A stretch of DNA of 64,000 nucleotides, from NCBI RefSeq assembly GCF_019084545.1, contig NZ_JAHREP010000020.1, positions 1 through 64,000 on the forward strand, given 5' to 3'. The stretch comes from Marinobacterium ramblicola. GTDB taxonomy: Bacteria > Pseudomonadota > Gammaproteobacteria > Pseudomonadales > Balneatricaceae. Shown here one piece after another: positions 1 through 9,412 of this stretch (positions within the stretch are counted from its first letter, which is position 1; each line of letters starts with the position of its first letter). The translations under genes and the position numbers were made by a program. A model generated the notes under the pieces. That model had not been told where the DNA came from. It did not search any database and saw only the letters and a program-made list of their open reading frames with translations.

Positions 1-39
1 TACCGGCCCGAACCATATGGCCGCACGATTGCCCTGAGG

Positions 40-45
40 TATAAT
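40..45 (+). promoter_or_regulatory. Candidate -10 element of yejK
   Basis: A perfect TATAAT lies 34 bases before the yejK start codon. No good -35 hexamer is visible 16-18 bases upstream, so only the -10 assignment is offered. The window begins shortly before it, so further upstream control sequence is not fully visible. Confidence 0.4.
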
Positions 46-78
46 CCCGCCCCTGTCCAATCCACAGCCGGAGCGTTC

Positions 79-1062
79 ATGTCCGTCAGCCAAGCGATCA
101 TCCACCGCCTGACCCGCGAAAGCGGCGACAAATCCTACAGCCTCAGCGACAAACCGCTGGAGGTCAGCGACAACGCCGCGCAGCTGCTCAGCGAGATCAA
201 ACCGCTGTTTGCCCGCCGTGCCAGCAAGCGTTACGGCTGCTTTGCCGACGAGGGCGCCGGGGTGTTCAAGGGGCTGGTGGTGAACTGGCTCGGCGACACC
301 CTGAACCTGGTCTCCTTCAGCCAGAAAGCGATCGAGTATCTGGCGATCGCGCTGGAGGAGCAGGATGTGGAGAGCGACGGCTACTGGCTGTTTGCCGTCG
401 ACGAACAGGAAGCCGGTCGCATCCTCTGGCTGGCTCAGCTGCGTCAGTTCGACGGTCTGCTGATCAACGGCGATAACCGCCCCCATGCATGCGAGTACCT
501 GGACTTCTCCAAGATGGGGTTCTGCGCCAGCCTGAACCTGGACCAGGTCAACCAGCCCGGTGAGAAGAAGTACCTGACCGTCAGCTTCGGCTTCGGCGAC
601 CGGCCGATGCAGGGGCTGATGCTGGATTTCGTCTGCTTCACCGATACCGTGAATACTACCGAGGATACCGAACGTTTCATGGCAATCGTGGACGACTACA
701 GCCGCGATATGCCGGAGGAGAACGCCAAACGCTACCGCAAGGAGGTGGCGGAGTACTGCATGGAGCAGGGCAAAAATGGCGAGACGGTGAACTACCGCGA
801 ACTGTCCGGTGAGATCGAGAGCCAGGCCCCCACGGGACTGGACCGTTACATCGAGGAGCGCGCGCCGGAGATCAAGGAGTCCTTCATCCCCGACCGCAAC
901 AGCCTCAAGCGCTACATCCGCTACAGCGGGCGCAGCCGCGATGTCTCGATCAGCTTCTCCAACGAATCGCTGGGCAAGAACATTACCTTCGACCCCAACA
1001 CCAACACCCTGACCCTGTCAGAGCTGCCTGCCGCACTGGTCAAGCAGCTCAAGGGCGAATAG
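79..1062 (+). CDS. yejK: Nucleoid-associated protein YejK (NdpA family)
   Basis: The 327-residue product matches the YejK/NdpA (37-kDa nucleoid-associated) family in length and along its whole sequence. It starts MSVSQAIIHRL, as these proteins typically do, and ends in the usual beta-rich tail. The E. coli protein is found on the nucleoid and its function is poorly understood. The start follows a CGGAG motif at about the right distance. The gene stands alone; the convergent NhaC-type gene ends 18 bases after its stop. Confidence 0.92.
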   Translation: MSVSQAIIHRLTRESGDKSYSLSDKPLEVSDNAAQLLSEIKPLFARRASKRYGCFADEGAGVFKGLVVNWLGDTLNLVSFSQKAIEYLAIALEEQDVESDGYWLFAVDEQEAGRILWLAQLRQFDGLLINGDNRPHACEYLDFSKMGFCASLNLDQVNQPGEKKYLTVSFGFGDRPMQGLMLDFVCFTDTVNTTEDTERFMAIVDDYSRDMPEENAKRYRKEVAEYCMEQGKNGETVNYRELSGEIESQAPTGLDRYIEERAPEIKESFIPDRNSLKRYIRYSGRSRDVSISFSNESLGKNITFDPNTNTLTLSELPAALVKQLKGE

Positions 1063-1079
1063 AGGGTAAAGCAGCGGAG

Positions 1080-2414
1080 TCAGGCGACAGCCTCTGCCGC
1101 CTGCACACTACGCGTTTTCGGAAAGCCGACCAGGATCGCGGCCACCGCCACCAGGCCCAGCAGCCAGCAGTAGTGGATGCTGCCGATCAGCTGCAGCGGC
1201 GACAGCTTGGCGATGGAGGCCGCCAGCAGCACCTGGGCGCCATAGGGGATCAGCCCCTGCACCACACAGGAGAAGATATCGATCAGGCTGGCGCTACGCC
1301 GCGGATCCACCTCATGACGCTCGGCGATATCCTTGGCCAGGGAGCCGGCCAGCAGGATCGCCACGGTGTTATTGGCGGTACAGAGGTTGGTCAGCGATAC
1401 CGCCGCCGCGATGCTCAGCTCACCGCTACGACGCCCCGGTTCACGCTTACCCATACGGCTGATACGGTCGATCAGATTGGAGACCCAGGCCAGTCCGCCC
1501 TGAGTCTTCATCAGCAGCCCCAGACCGCCGATCAGCAGCGACAGGATCAGGATCTCCTGCATGCCGGTATAGCCGGCATAGATATCCTTGGACCACTGGG
1601 CAACACTGTAGTCAGGCACCAGCGTCAGCCCGACGCCGCCGGCGAGCAGTATGCCTACGAACAGCACCAGCATCACGTTGACGCCCATCACCGCCAGCAC
1701 CAGCACCGCCACGTAGGGCAACACGCGGATCAGCTCATAATCACCCGGCGCTTCAACCTGGGCTGCGCTGCTCTGCATCCAGAGCCAAACCAGCGTCAAC
1801 AGGGCCGCCGGCAGCGCGATCTTGAAGTTGAGGCGGAACTTGTCGCGCATGGCGCAGCCCTGGGTACGGGTCGCGGCAATGGTGGTATCGGAGATGATCG
1901 ACAGGTTGTCACCGAACATCGCCCCACCGATCACCGTGGCCACGGTCAACGGCAGTGACAGCGCGGTGGCATCGGCGACACCCACGGCGATCGGCGCAAT
2001 CGCCGCGATAGTACCCATCGAGGTGCCCATGGAGGTGGCGACAAACGCGGTGATGACAAACAGTCCCGGCAGCACGAGCTCGGGCGGGATAACACTGAGG
2101 CCGAAGTTCACGGTGGCATCGACACCGCCCACCGCCTTGGCCACGCTGGCGAACGCACCGGCAAGCAGGTAGATCAGCACCATGGTTATTATGGTGTTAT
2201 CGCCGACACCGCTGATAAAGGTGTTGATCCGCTCATTGAGCGGGCCGCTCGCCAGCATGATCGCCAGCACGATGGCGGGCAGAATCGCGACCGGCGCGGA
2301 GATCTGGTAGAAGGCGAACTCGACGCCCTGGGCTTGATACCAAAGGCCGCTACCGACAAAAAACAGCAGGAATAGCGCAAGCGGGGCCAGCGCCAGTGGA
2401 GAGGGTTTCGTCAT
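1080..2414 (-). CDS. Na+/H+ antiporter, NhaC family
   Basis: This roughly 444-residue protein is almost entirely hydrophobic, with about eleven predicted membrane segments. It carries NhaC-type signatures, including GTSMGTIAAIAP near the middle and the polar segment NLCTANNTVAILLAG in the last third. Members exchange Na+ for H+ or, in relatives, malate or lysine, across the inner membrane. An upstream in-frame ATG at 2468 would add 18 residues; I prefer 2414 because the protein then begins just before the first hydrophobic helix and an AAGG motif precedes it. Ion and substrate specificity cannot be read from the sequence. Confidence 0.82.
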   Translation of the reverse strand: MTKPSPLALAPLALFLLFFVGSGLWYQAQGVEFAFYQISAPVAILPAIVLAIMLASGPLNERINTFISGVGDNTIITMVLIYLLAGAFASVAKAVGGVDATVNFGLSVIPPELVLPGLFVITAFVATSMGTSMGTIAAIAPIAVGVADATALSLPLTVATVIGGAMFGDNLSIISDTTIAATRTQGCAMRDKFRLNFKIALPAALLTLVWLWMQSSAAQVEAPGDYELIRVLPYVAVLVLAVMGVNVMLVLFVGILLAGGVGLTLVPDYSVAQWSKDIYAGYTGMQEILILSLLIGGLGLLMKTQGGLAWVSNLIDRISRMGKREPGRRSGELSIAAAVSLTNLCTANNTVAILLAGSLAKDIAERHEVDPRRSASLIDIFSCVVQGLIPYGAQVLLAASIAKLSPLQLIGSIHYCWLLGLVAVAAILVGFPKTRSVQAAEAVA

Positions 2415-2560
2415 CTTGAACTGTACCTTGGATAGGAACCAGGCTGGATAAAACCAGGTTTTTAGCATGGATATCCGGGGTCTTCCGGATTAATCAAGCC
2501 AAGCATTATACAGAAAGCAGATGATTTCACTAAGCGCGCCGCACAAATACTGATCAGCGA

Positions 2561-3031
2561 TCAGTCTGCATGACTGAACCGCCCGCGTCGTGCACTGGCC
2601 AACAGTTCGAAAAAGCCATCGGTACGCACCTTGATCAGGGTGCGATGATCTCCCGCTTCGAAGCAGACCCAGGCCAGGCTCTCCAGCTCATAATCGACCA
2701 GGGTCTGGATCCCGTAGGCAGGGCCTATGGCAGGTAGGGCTCCCCGCTCACAATCGGGAAAGTAACCACCGCTATCCTCCTCTGCGGCCAGCGTCAGATC
2801 GCGATCCAGCTCCCTGGATACGGCATGCTGATCGACCCAGCTATCTGCCGGCACCACGACCAAAACCGCGCCTTCAGCGTCGTGCATCAACACCGCCTTG
2901 GCCAAGTGCCCCTCGTCGACCGGCGTCGCCTCGGCAGTTTCGTGACTGGACTCGGTGAGTAGATGGGTCAGCACTTCATAGTCGACGCCCCGACCCTGGA
3001 TATAACTCTTCAGCGTGGCAGCCATGGTCAT
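2561..3031 (-). CDS. YbaK/ProX-type aminoacyl-tRNA deacylase domain protein
   Basis: The 156-residue protein is a single YbaK/aminoacyl-tRNA editing domain, the fold that hydrolyses mischarged tRNAs such as Cys-tRNA(Pro) or Ala-tRNA(Pro). Recognisable segments are the central LAKAVLMHD stretch, where the family's conserved lysine sits, and the GALPAIGPAYG loop. An AGGGGA ribosome-binding site precedes the ATG at 3031; a second in-frame ATG lies two codons later. Which mischarged tRNA it edits is not clear, and several stand-alone paralogues of unknown substrate exist. It appears monocistronic. Confidence 0.78.
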   Translation of the reverse strand: MTMAATLKSYIQGRGVDYEVLTHLLTESSHETAEATPVDEGHLAKAVLMHDAEGAVLVVVPADSWVDQHAVSRELDRDLTLAAEEDSGGYFPDCERGALPAIGPAYGIQTLVDYELESLAWVCFEAGDHRTLIKVRTDGFFELLASARRGRFSHAD

Positions 3032-3118
3032 GACGGTTCCCCTCTGGCAGTAGTGTCTATTACCAGTTTATGCCATCCCGCCATATCCTCCACTCGGCCG
3101 ATCCGCCTCACTCCCCTA

Positions 3119-3982
3119 TCACTTCAACGGCAGCAGCAGGTCGGTCACCAGCTCATGCTCCGGGGTATCCGTAATCAGGTTGTGGTAGAGGAAAAACAGC
3201 GGGAAGTCGCGCAACTCCTCTCCACTCTCCGGCAACCACTGCCGATAGAGATAGTAGGCACATTCACCCAGCCCCATGTGCGGGCCCACATGGCGTAGAC
3301 GAGCACAGCGCCCGGCTGGAATCACCTTGTTGATCAACCCCTGGGGGTTCTCCGGTATCGGCTCTGCCACCTCGCCACACAGATCGAAGCGAAACTGCTC
3401 CGGTTCTGTCGTGTTCGGATCGTCGTAGGCGATGCCGAAGCTATCGCTGCTCGCCACCGGCGACAGGCCGGTGCTCTTGCGCCAGTCGATAAACACCTTG
3501 ACCGAATCGTTGACCAGCACCGGACTGCCGCGATGCTCCAGCACCGCCACCCGGGTCTCCTCAAAATCGATAATATCCACGTCCATATCGCGTCTCCGCT
3601 CTCGTTTTTGAAATTGATAGCGCTCCGTCCATGAGTGCCAGGCCGGACTGCGCCGAAACTGAGAGGGGGTTTGCCCGAATGCCTTCTTGAACGCCCGGGA
3701 AAAGGATTCCGGGTTTTCAAAACCGGCATCCAGTGCGATCTCCGTTACCGGCAGCGAAGGCTCGAAAGCCAACCGATAGGAGGCTCGTTTGAGCCGCAAC
3801 AGCTGTACGTAACGTGCCACGTTCACCCCGGTATAGGCGGCAAACTGGCGGTGAAAGTGGAACCTGGAAAAGTTCGCCACCTGGCTCAGATGCTCGACGC
3901 TCAATGCCTCATCGAGATGCTGTTCGATGTAATCGAGCACTCGATCGAAGCGCTGCTCGTAGCGATTTTCCTGTTCGTTCAC
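3119..3982 (-). CDS. AraC-family regulator with GyrI-like ligand-binding domain
   Basis: The 287-residue protein has two parts. Residues about 8-105 form an AraC-type double helix-turn-helix (LSQVANFSRFHFHRQF and the second-helix region PVTEIALDAGFENPESFSR). Residues about 125-285 form a GyrI-like/SOUL-type effector domain of the kind found in the Rob and BmrR relatives that respond to lipophilic or cationic compounds. The domain order (HTH first) is the Rob type. No target gene is suggested by the neighbourhood, since the decayed GGDEF/FIST locus lies just upstream. Confidence 0.85.
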   Translation of the reverse strand: MNEQENRYEQRFDRVLDYIEQHLDEALSVEHLSQVANFSRFHFHRQFAAYTGVNVARYVQLLRLKRASYRLAFEPSLPVTEIALDAGFENPESFSRAFKKAFGQTPSQFRRSPAWHSWTERYQFQKRERRRDMDVDIIDFEETRVAVLEHRGSPVLVNDSVKVFIDWRKSTGLSPVASSDSFGIAYDDPNTTEPEQFRFDLCGEVAEPIPENPQGLINKVIPAGRCARLRHVGPHMGLGECAYYLYRQWLPESGEELRDFPLFFLYHNLITDTPEHELVTDLLLPLK

Positions 3983-4101
3983 ACTCTCCCCCTCTCACTC
4001 CCGGCCAGTGTGCCCGGCATGAGGATAAGAGTCTTGACCGCGATTGCTGAATCGTCCGCCGCGATTTCCGCATCACCTTGTGTTGTTCCAGCAATAGGTT
4101 C

Positions 4102-4517
4102 TCAGCCCAACGCCACTCGCACGCCGTTGCGCCCTTCCGACTTGGCACGATAGAGCGCTTCATCTGCCACCGCCAGAAGCGCATCCGGCTGCATCCGGGC
4201 GTTCGGTACCATCGTGGCGACGCCGATGCTGACCGTGACCACCCCGCCCGGAACCCGCTCATGCGGAATCGCCAGGGCTTCGACGGCCGCCCGCGCACGT
4301 TCGGCGACCTGCTCCGCTATGCGGCTATCAGCCCCCGGCAGCACCATCGCCACCTCTTCACCGCCGTAACGGGCCACCAGGTCACCCAGACGCACGCTCT
4401 GGCGTAGCGCCTCCGCCACCCGTCGCAGACAGTCGTCACCCTGAAGATGACCATAGTGGTCGTTATACAGCTTGAACTTGTCGATATCGATTGACAGGGT
4501 CTCTGTTGAAGTCGGTC
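4102..4517 (-). pseudogene. Remnant of a GGDEF diguanylate cyclase gene (internal deletion)
   Basis: The segment encodes the core and C-terminal half of a GGDEF domain, including [15 protein letters not shown], the RYGGEE active-site signature and the terminal helix region ALYRAKSEGRNGV. Reading upstream in frame, a TGA appears at about 4514-4516, before the LTGLxNRR region every GGDEF domain needs. An ATG at 4515-4517 right after the FIST stop codon opens a different frame (MTDFNRD) that dies after about 18 codons. The simplest reading is that a longer sensor-GGDEF gene began at 4517 and lost most of its 5' and middle part in one deletion near 4495-4515. Confidence 0.75.
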
Positions 4518-4519
4518 AT

Positions 4520-5221
4520 CTACTGCTCCTGGACCTGGCCAAACGCGATACCAACCAGCGTCTGATTGACGTGAACGCCACCGAACTGCTCGCCATAGGT
4601 GTTGAATCCAACCACCCGATAGTCGTTCAAAAGCTGACCGACCTCCTGTTCCAGACCACGCTGTCGAATCTCCAATCCACGCAGCACGCAGTCACATGCC
4701 AGCACCAGTTGAGGTGTACCCAGTTTTTCCGATACCGACAGCAGTCGATGACGCAGGTTTTCAATCAGATCCACACCGCGGGCCACGCGCAGTACAAGCC
4801 CCTCTTCGATGGCACAGTAGAAGGTCAGGCTTCCGTCCGGATTGGCCTTTTGGATCGATCGTACATAGTCAGTACCGTCGATCAACACCACCACCGGCGA
4901 TGCGGCAAAACGGTCGGGAGCCAGATCATCCGCCGGTACATTGACCAGGCGGGCGTACTCTTCCGTGGCCGGATAGCCGTCGATCTCGTAAACGACACGC
5001 TCCGCCGGATTGGCCTCGGTGACCACCAGACGCTCTTCGCCGGGTATAAAATGCTGGGTCTTGAAGGTCAGAAACGGCAAAGGGGTAGTCGCCAACACCA
5101 TCACCGCGCTGTTGGCGTGGAAGCGGCCTTGGTGATAAACGAGGGTTTCGCCAAAACGCAGATCGTCGCCGGCCGAACCGCCGATCAGCGGAATCCGCCC
5201 GACTATCAGAGTTTTGTTCTT
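4520..5221 (-). pseudogene. 5'-truncated FIST sensory-domain gene
   Basis: The open frame from 5221 down to the TAG at 4520 encodes the end of a FIST_N domain ([21 protein letters not shown]) followed by a complete FIST_C domain (through [20 protein letters not shown]). FIST proteins are about 380-400 residues and bind small ligands such as amino acids, often next to GGDEF or kinase genes. Here roughly the first 150 residues are missing: the frame is closed by a TAG at 5222-5224, next to the pyrC promoter region. An internal ATG at 5104 could still give a FIST_C fragment. With the GGDEF remnant it forms a dead FIST-GGDEF locus. Confidence 0.72.
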
Positions 5222-5287
5222 CTATCGGTACAGATCAATGATCTGGGCCAGTTCGGTGGTAACGAAGACGACCGCCTGTCGATTGTC

Positions 5288-5293
5288 TATAAT
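5288..5293 (+). promoter_or_regulatory. Candidate -10 element of pyrC
   Basis: A perfect TATAAT lies 63 bases upstream of the pyrC start. The expected -35 position (about 5265-5270) has no recognisable hexamer, so the promoter may be weak or activator-dependent. The element sits just outside the truncated FIST gene. Confidence 0.45.
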
Positions 5294-5356
5294 CATGCCC
5301 TTTACTGGCTCACTCGAGCCACATACGCCATTCACAGAAAACCGAGATATCACCCG

Positions 5357-6394
5357 ATGACCGAACGCCTGACCCTGACCCGCCCCGACGACTGGCACCT
5401 TCACCTGCGCGACGGCGCAGTACTGGAACACGTGGTACCGGCGACTGCTCGTCAGATGGGGCGCGCCATCGTCATGCCCAACCTGAGGCCGCCGGTGGTC
5501 AACGCCGAGCAGGCGCTGGCCTATCGCGAGCGTATCCTGGCCCAGGTCCCTGAAGGTATCACGTTCGAACCGCTGATGACGCTCTACCTGACCGACAACA
5601 CCACACCGGAGATGATCGCCGAGGCCGCCGCGACCGGAAAAATCGCCGCCGTGAAGCTCTACCCGGCCGGCGCCACCACCAACTCCGACTCCGGTGTCAC
5701 CGATCTGGGCAAGCTCGATGCCGTCTGTGACGCGCTGGCCGAGCACGGCATGCCGCTGCTGGTACATGGCGAGGTGACCCACAGCGAGGTCGATATTTTC
5801 GACCGCGAGAAGCGTTTTCTTGATGAGATTCTGACACCGCTGGCCAGCCGTCACACCGATATGAAGCTGGTGGTCGAACATATCACGACTCGCGATGCGG
5901 CCGAGTTCGTCAACGCACAGGGTGACAACGTGGCGGCGACCATCACCGTGCAGCATCTGGCCTATAACCGCAACCATATGCTGGTCGGCGGTATCCGCCC
6001 GCACCTGTTCTGCCTGCCGATCCTCAAGCGCAACATCCACCAGCAGGCGCTGCAGGACGCGGTGGTCAGCGGCAGCAGCAAGTTTTTCCTCGGCACCGAC
6101 TCGGCACCTCATGCCAAGGGCGCCAAGGAGAGCGCCTGCGGTTGCGCGGGTTGCTACAGCGCCTACGCTGCAATCGAGCTCTATGCCGAGATCTTTGAGG
6201 ACTTGGGAGTACTCGACAAGCTGGAGGGGTTCGCCAGCTTCTACGGCGCCGACTTCTACGGCCGTCCGCGCAACAGCGACCGCATTACGCTGGTGAAAAC
6301 GTCTTGGGAAGTACCGGCCGAGATGCCGTTCGGCTCCGATATCATCGTGCCGCTACGCGCCGGTGAAACCCTGCGCTGGAAACTCGAGTCCTGA
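5357..6394 (+). CDS. pyrC: Dihydroorotase (PyrC, homodimeric type)
   Basis: The 345-residue product is a class II dihydroorotase, which interconverts N-carbamoyl-aspartate and dihydroorotate in pyrimidine synthesis in the cytosol. The metal-binding HLHLRD motif is at residues about 14-19. The carboxylated lysine lies in AAVKLYPAG, further zinc ligands in LLVHGEV and VVEHITT, and the catalytic aspartate region is FLGTDSAPH. Length equals that of E. coli PyrC (348). The frame is open further upstream to 4472, but that part overlaps the FIST remnant, and the family N-terminus ([20 protein letters not shown]) begins exactly at 5357. Confidence 0.96.
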   Translation: MTERLTLTRPDDWHLHLRDGAVLEHVVPATARQMGRAIVMPNLRPPVVNAEQALAYRERILAQVPEGITFEPLMTLYLTDNTTPEMIAEAAATGKIAAVKLYPAGATTNSDSGVTDLGKLDAVCDALAEHGMPLLVHGEVTHSEVDIFDREKRFLDEILTPLASRHTDMKLVVEHITTRDAAEFVNAQGDNVAATITVQHLAYNRNHMLVGGIRPHLFCLPILKRNIHQQALQDAVVSGSSKFFLGTDSAPHAKGAKESACGCAGCYSAYAAIELYAEIFEDLGVLDKLEGFASFYGADFYGRPRNSDRITLVKTSWEVPAEMPFGSDIIVPLRAGETLRWKLES

Positions 6395-6403
6395 ACCGGG
6401 CGG

Positions 6404-6673
6404 CTACTCACCGCCCTGCTTGGTGGGCGGTGAGTGGCCGTGATCCTCGTGCGCACCCAACTGATTAAGCGCAGCCAGAATATCGCCCAGCCGACTGTCC
6501 TGGGCTCCGGCCATATTCTCCTCTTCCGCGACCTCCCGCTCGCGGGCATCGAACTCCCAACGCCGCAGGATCTTGATCTTATCCTCCCGGCTGAGTGACG
6601 CCTCTTCCAGGACATCGCCCGGTTCATCAAACATCTGTGCCGGATCCATCAATGCCTGGTCGATATTCATCAT
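6404..6673 (-). CDS. Conserved small acidic protein of unknown function
   Basis: The 89-residue protein is charged and soluble and contains MFDEPGDVLEEASLSREDKIKILRRW-type sequence, a pattern I recognise from short conserved proteobacterial proteins without known function. The central part should form helices; the C-terminus is rich in His, Gly and Pro. The start is preceded by a GAGG motif. It is followed 29 bases further upstream on the same strand by the DUF5062 gene, so the two may be co-transcribed. Its stop codon lies within two bases of a perfect stem-loop shared with pyrC. Confidence 0.6.
   Translation of the reverse strand: MMNIDQALMDPAQMFDEPGDVLEEASLSREDKIKILRRWEFDAREREVAEEENMAGAQDSRLGDILAALNQLGAHEDHGHSPPTKQGGE
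6406..6435. terminator. Stem-loop between convergent pyrC and the small acidic-protein gene
   Basis: An 11-base perfect inverted repeat (6406-6416 and 6425-6435, arm ACTCACCGCCC) encloses an 8-base loop. It starts 12 bases after the pyrC stop and covers the last codons of the convergent gene. No U-tract follows on either side, so it may act as an RNA 3'-end stabiliser or a Rho-assisted terminator rather than an intrinsic one. Confidence 0.45.
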
Positions 6674-6702
6674 GCCTCCTCGCCCTGATGAAACGGGCTT
6701 AT

Positions 6703-6936
6703 TTAGAGATGCGATGCCCAGAGAGCGAGGCGATGACGCATGGTCTGTTGCGACACCTGTTCCTCCGGCATCGGCTGAATCACCTTGTCATGCACCAGCA
6801 GCCGATAGATGTACTCGATCTTAAGATCGGCGGAGTCGCTGGGCTCGAACACCACCGCACCGCGCTCCTCGCCGTACCTGACACCTTCGGCGATCGCTTT
6901 CTTGACCAGTTCCTTCTCGTTTTTCAGTTTTTTCAT
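6703..6936 (-). CDS. DUF5062 family protein
   Basis: The 77-residue protein begins MKKLKNEKELVKKAIAEGV and continues with a YIYRLLVHDKVIQPMPEEQ segment, matching the small soluble DUF5062 family known from Vibrio and relatives. No function is established. It reads toward the 89-residue acidic protein gene with a 29-base gap, which suggests a two-gene unit. Confidence 0.7.
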   Translation of the reverse strand: MKKLKNEKELVKKAIAEGVRYGEERGAVVFEPSDSADLKIEYIYRLLVHDKVIQPMPEEQVSQQTMRHRLALWASHL

Positions 6937-7013
6937 TGTCCACCCGACTTCAAGCTAGTGTGTCCTCGTTCAGGATAGCCGTTTGGCCCGGATTGGCACA
7001 CTGCCGGCGGACA

Positions 7014-8234
7014 TTATCCTGCCACTACCCTTGCCTCTTGCGCAGTCGACGTAACGTGCTGACGATAGGCGATCATAAACACCAGGAAACCGGCTATAGC
7101 GGTGGCGGCGCCGACCAGTCCGGTGCTGCTCCAGCTGAACCCGGCGGAGATCGCCAGTCCGCCGAGCCAGGGACCAAGCGCGTTGGCAATATTGAAGGCA
7201 GAGTGGTTGGAGGCCGCCGCCAGCGTCTGCGCCCCCTCCGCCACATCCATCAGATGGGTCTGCAATGCGGGACAGAGGGATATCATCGATCCCACCGCAA
7301 AGGTCGCAACCAGCAGCGTCCAGATGGTCTGGGTCGCCGGCGGAAACAGCAGCAGTATCGCCGTGCTCCAGATCAGCAACCAGCCAACCGCCTTGAACTG
7401 AAGACGGTCGAACAGCCAGCCGCCCACCATATTGCCCACAATGGCGCCGGCACCGAAGATCGCCAGCGCCACCGGGATCCAGCCCTTGTCCGCCCGAGTG
7501 ACCTCCAACAGTGTCGGGGCCAAATAGCTGAACACGCAGAACATGCCGGCAAAACCGATGGAGCTGATCGCCAGCGCCAGCCATACCCGGGGCTGATTGA
7601 AGGCACGTAGTTCGTGGAGCGGATTGCTGCGCGTCTCCTGCCGGTTCATCGGCAGATAGAGCGTCACCAACACGACGGTCAGCAGCGAGATCAGCCCCAC
7701 CAGGCCGAAGACATAACGCCAGTCCAGACTCTGGCCGAGCCAGGTCGCCAACGGATTGCCCACCAATATCGCCAACGTGAGGCCGCTCATCACTCGGCTG
7801 ACCGCCTTGGCGCGTTGTTCCGGCGGCGCCAGGGATGCTGCCACCAGAGAGGCAACACCGAAATAGGCACCGTGGGGCAGCCCCGCCAGAAAACGGTACA
7901 GCAGCAGGCTCTCGTAATCGGCAGCCAGGGCACTGGCGAAATTGCCAAGCGCAAAGATGCCCATCAACAGGATCAGCAGATGACGCCTGAACAGCAGCGC
8001 TCCGGCCAGCGCCAGCAAAGGCGCCCCCACCACCACACCCAGCGCATAAGCGCTGATCAAATGACCAACCTGCGGCTCCGTCACCGACAGCGACTGCGCC
8101 ACATTGGGCATCAGCCCCATAATGGCAAACTCTCCGGTACCTATACCGAATCCCCCCATGGCCAACGCGATCTCGATCAGCAGCAGAGCACGGGGAGAGA
8201 AACGGGGAGAAACATCGACGTCCTGAACAGGCAT
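7014..8234 (-). CDS. MFS transporter, DHA1 (AraJ/YdhP-like) family
   Basis: The roughly 406-residue protein has twelve predicted membrane helices and DHA1 drug/sugar-efflux features: GIGTGEFAIMGLMP in helix 1, RFLAGLPHGAYFG around helix 4, and the helix 5 segment GLTLAILVGNPLATWLG. The best relatives are AraJ/YdhP-type proton-driven exporters of the inner membrane, whose natural substrates are mostly unknown. I choose the ATG at 8234 because GGAG lies seven bases before it; an ATG at 8246 would add four residues. It is monocistronic and divergent from the next gene. Confidence 0.82.
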   Translation of the reverse strand: MPVQDVDVSPRFSPRALLLIEIALAMGGFGIGTGEFAIMGLMPNVAQSLSVTEPQVGHLISAYALGVVVGAPLLALAGALLFRRHLLILLMGIFALGNFASALAADYESLLLYRFLAGLPHGAYFGVASLVAASLAPPEQRAKAVSRVMSGLTLAILVGNPLATWLGQSLDWRYVFGLVGLISLLTVVLVTLYLPMNRQETRSNPLHELRAFNQPRVWLALAISSIGFAGMFCVFSYLAPTLLEVTRADKGWIPVALAIFGAGAIVGNMVGGWLFDRLQFKAVGWLLIWSTAILLLFPPATQTIWTLLVATFAVGSMISLCPALQTHLMDVAEGAQTLAAASNHSAFNIANALGPWLGGLAISAGFSWSSTGLVGAATAIAGFLVFMIAYRQHVTSTAQEARVVAG

Positions 8235-8412
8235 GGGCCACTCCATGAATCAGCAATAGCCGAGCATTATCGTCGGAAAAACAAAGCAGATAAACATCGG
8301 CGGGTGAATTACCGCTCCCCGAATCGCGCCGTCAGCAACTCATACCAGACATCAGGCGTTTAACAGGGTAGTATCGGCGCTGAATCCACAAAGGTGACGA
8401 TCGATAACCCGT

Positions 8413-8808
8413 ATGAAACTGAACGACCCCTTCGGGCGCATGGCCCGCCGCCGAGAGCGTGAATACCACTCCCTGTGCGAATCGTTGAAGAAGGCCGGAC
8501 TGACGGATAGAGCCAAGGCGGAGGAGCTACGAGACAATCTGCGTCAGCGCACCAAGAAGGTGCTCTGGTTCATCATGCCGGCGATCGTCATCCTGGCGCT
8601 GATTCTTCAAACCTATGCGGTCTATGTGCTGGCGTTCGGTGCGCTGACCGTACTCTGGTTGACCAACACCACGCAACGCGGCACCGAGTACCTGAACCGC
8701 TATATCGAAGAGGAGTGCGGCAGGGACGCAACGGCCGCTGATGAGCAGGGCCACGTAGATAACGCAGAGCCGGACGAAACCGACGATAACAAACCTCGCG
8801 AGCGCTGA
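8413..8808 (+). CDS. Hypothetical membrane protein
   Basis: I do not recognise this 131-residue protein. The first 50 residues are strongly basic and predicted helical. They are followed by one long or two closely spaced hydrophobic segments (residues about 53-85, starting VLWFIMPAIVILALIL) and an acidic, Asp/Glu-rich tail. That suggests an inner-membrane protein with cytoplasmic ends. The divergent MFS gene is 178 bases away and shares the intergenic region. Confidence 0.55.
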   Translation: MKLNDPFGRMARRREREYHSLCESLKKAGLTDRAKAEELRDNLRQRTKKVLWFIMPAIVILALILQTYAVYVLAFGALTVLWLTNTTQRGTEYLNRYIEEECGRDATAADEQGHVDNAEPDETDDNKPRER

Positions 8809-8930
8809 TACCAGCCCAGATTTCAGGGACCTGTATCTGCCGGCCAAACGAACTCAGGGGGTAACCGACTACCCGTCCCCCCCTGATTCCTGTCCTGAGC
8901 AAAGTTAAGAAGTGAGCCTGCCAGAACGAT

Positions 8931-9374
8931 TCACTTGGCACTGATCACGTATTTCAGTAGCTCGACTACCTGCTGCGGTGTCTGCGCCCAGGCCATCGCC
9001 GCGGCGTCGACCTCTTTCAGCGGATGGATAATATCGGCAGCGTGCAGGGTGATGTAGGGCTTGCCGAGGGCAGCAAGGTGCCCGGCGTCGAACGCGGCGT
9101 TCCACTGTTTGTACTTGTCGCCGAAACGCACCACGGCGATGTCGCAGCGTTCGATCAGGTTCTTGGTCCGTATCGCGTTGACCTTGGAGGATTTATGGTC
9201 GCGCCAGAAATTGCTTGACTCCTCTCCGAGCAGATCGCCCGCCGCATCACTGGCGTCGTGATTGGTCACTGCTGAGGTAAACTCCACCGGCAGATCGGCA
9301 GCACGGCACCCTTCGATAATCTGCTCGCGCCAGTCGGTGTGGATCTCACCCGACAGATATACGTTCCATTTCAT
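8931..9374 (-). CDS. YtoQ family protein (nucleoside deoxyribosyltransferase-like)
   Basis: The 147-residue protein opens MKWNVYLSGEIHTDWR and has the CDIAVVRFGDKYKQWNAAFDAGHLAALGKP-type segment, both typical of the YtoQ family, whose fold resembles nucleoside 2-deoxyribosyltransferases. The acidic and Asn residues of the second motif correspond to the substrate-facing part of that fold. Its reaction has not been established. A GAGG motif precedes the start. It sits 38 bases from the esterase gene on the same strand, possibly transcribed with it. Confidence 0.75.
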   Translation of the reverse strand: MKWNVYLSGEIHTDWREQIIEGCRAADLPVEFTSAVTNHDASDAAGDLLGEESSNFWRDHKSSKVNAIRTKNLIERCDIAVVRFGDKYKQWNAAFDAGHLAALGKPYITLHAADIIHPLKEVDAAAMAWAQTPQQVVELLKYVISAK

Positions 9375-9412
9375 GTTGGTCTCCTCAAAGGTTTCAGCTA
9401 TCTGGTGAACTG

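Noticed and set aside
4472-5356. Upstream extension of the pyrC frame
   Set aside because: It overlaps the FIST remnant on the other strand, has no similarity to dihydroorotases, and the family N-terminus starts at 5357.
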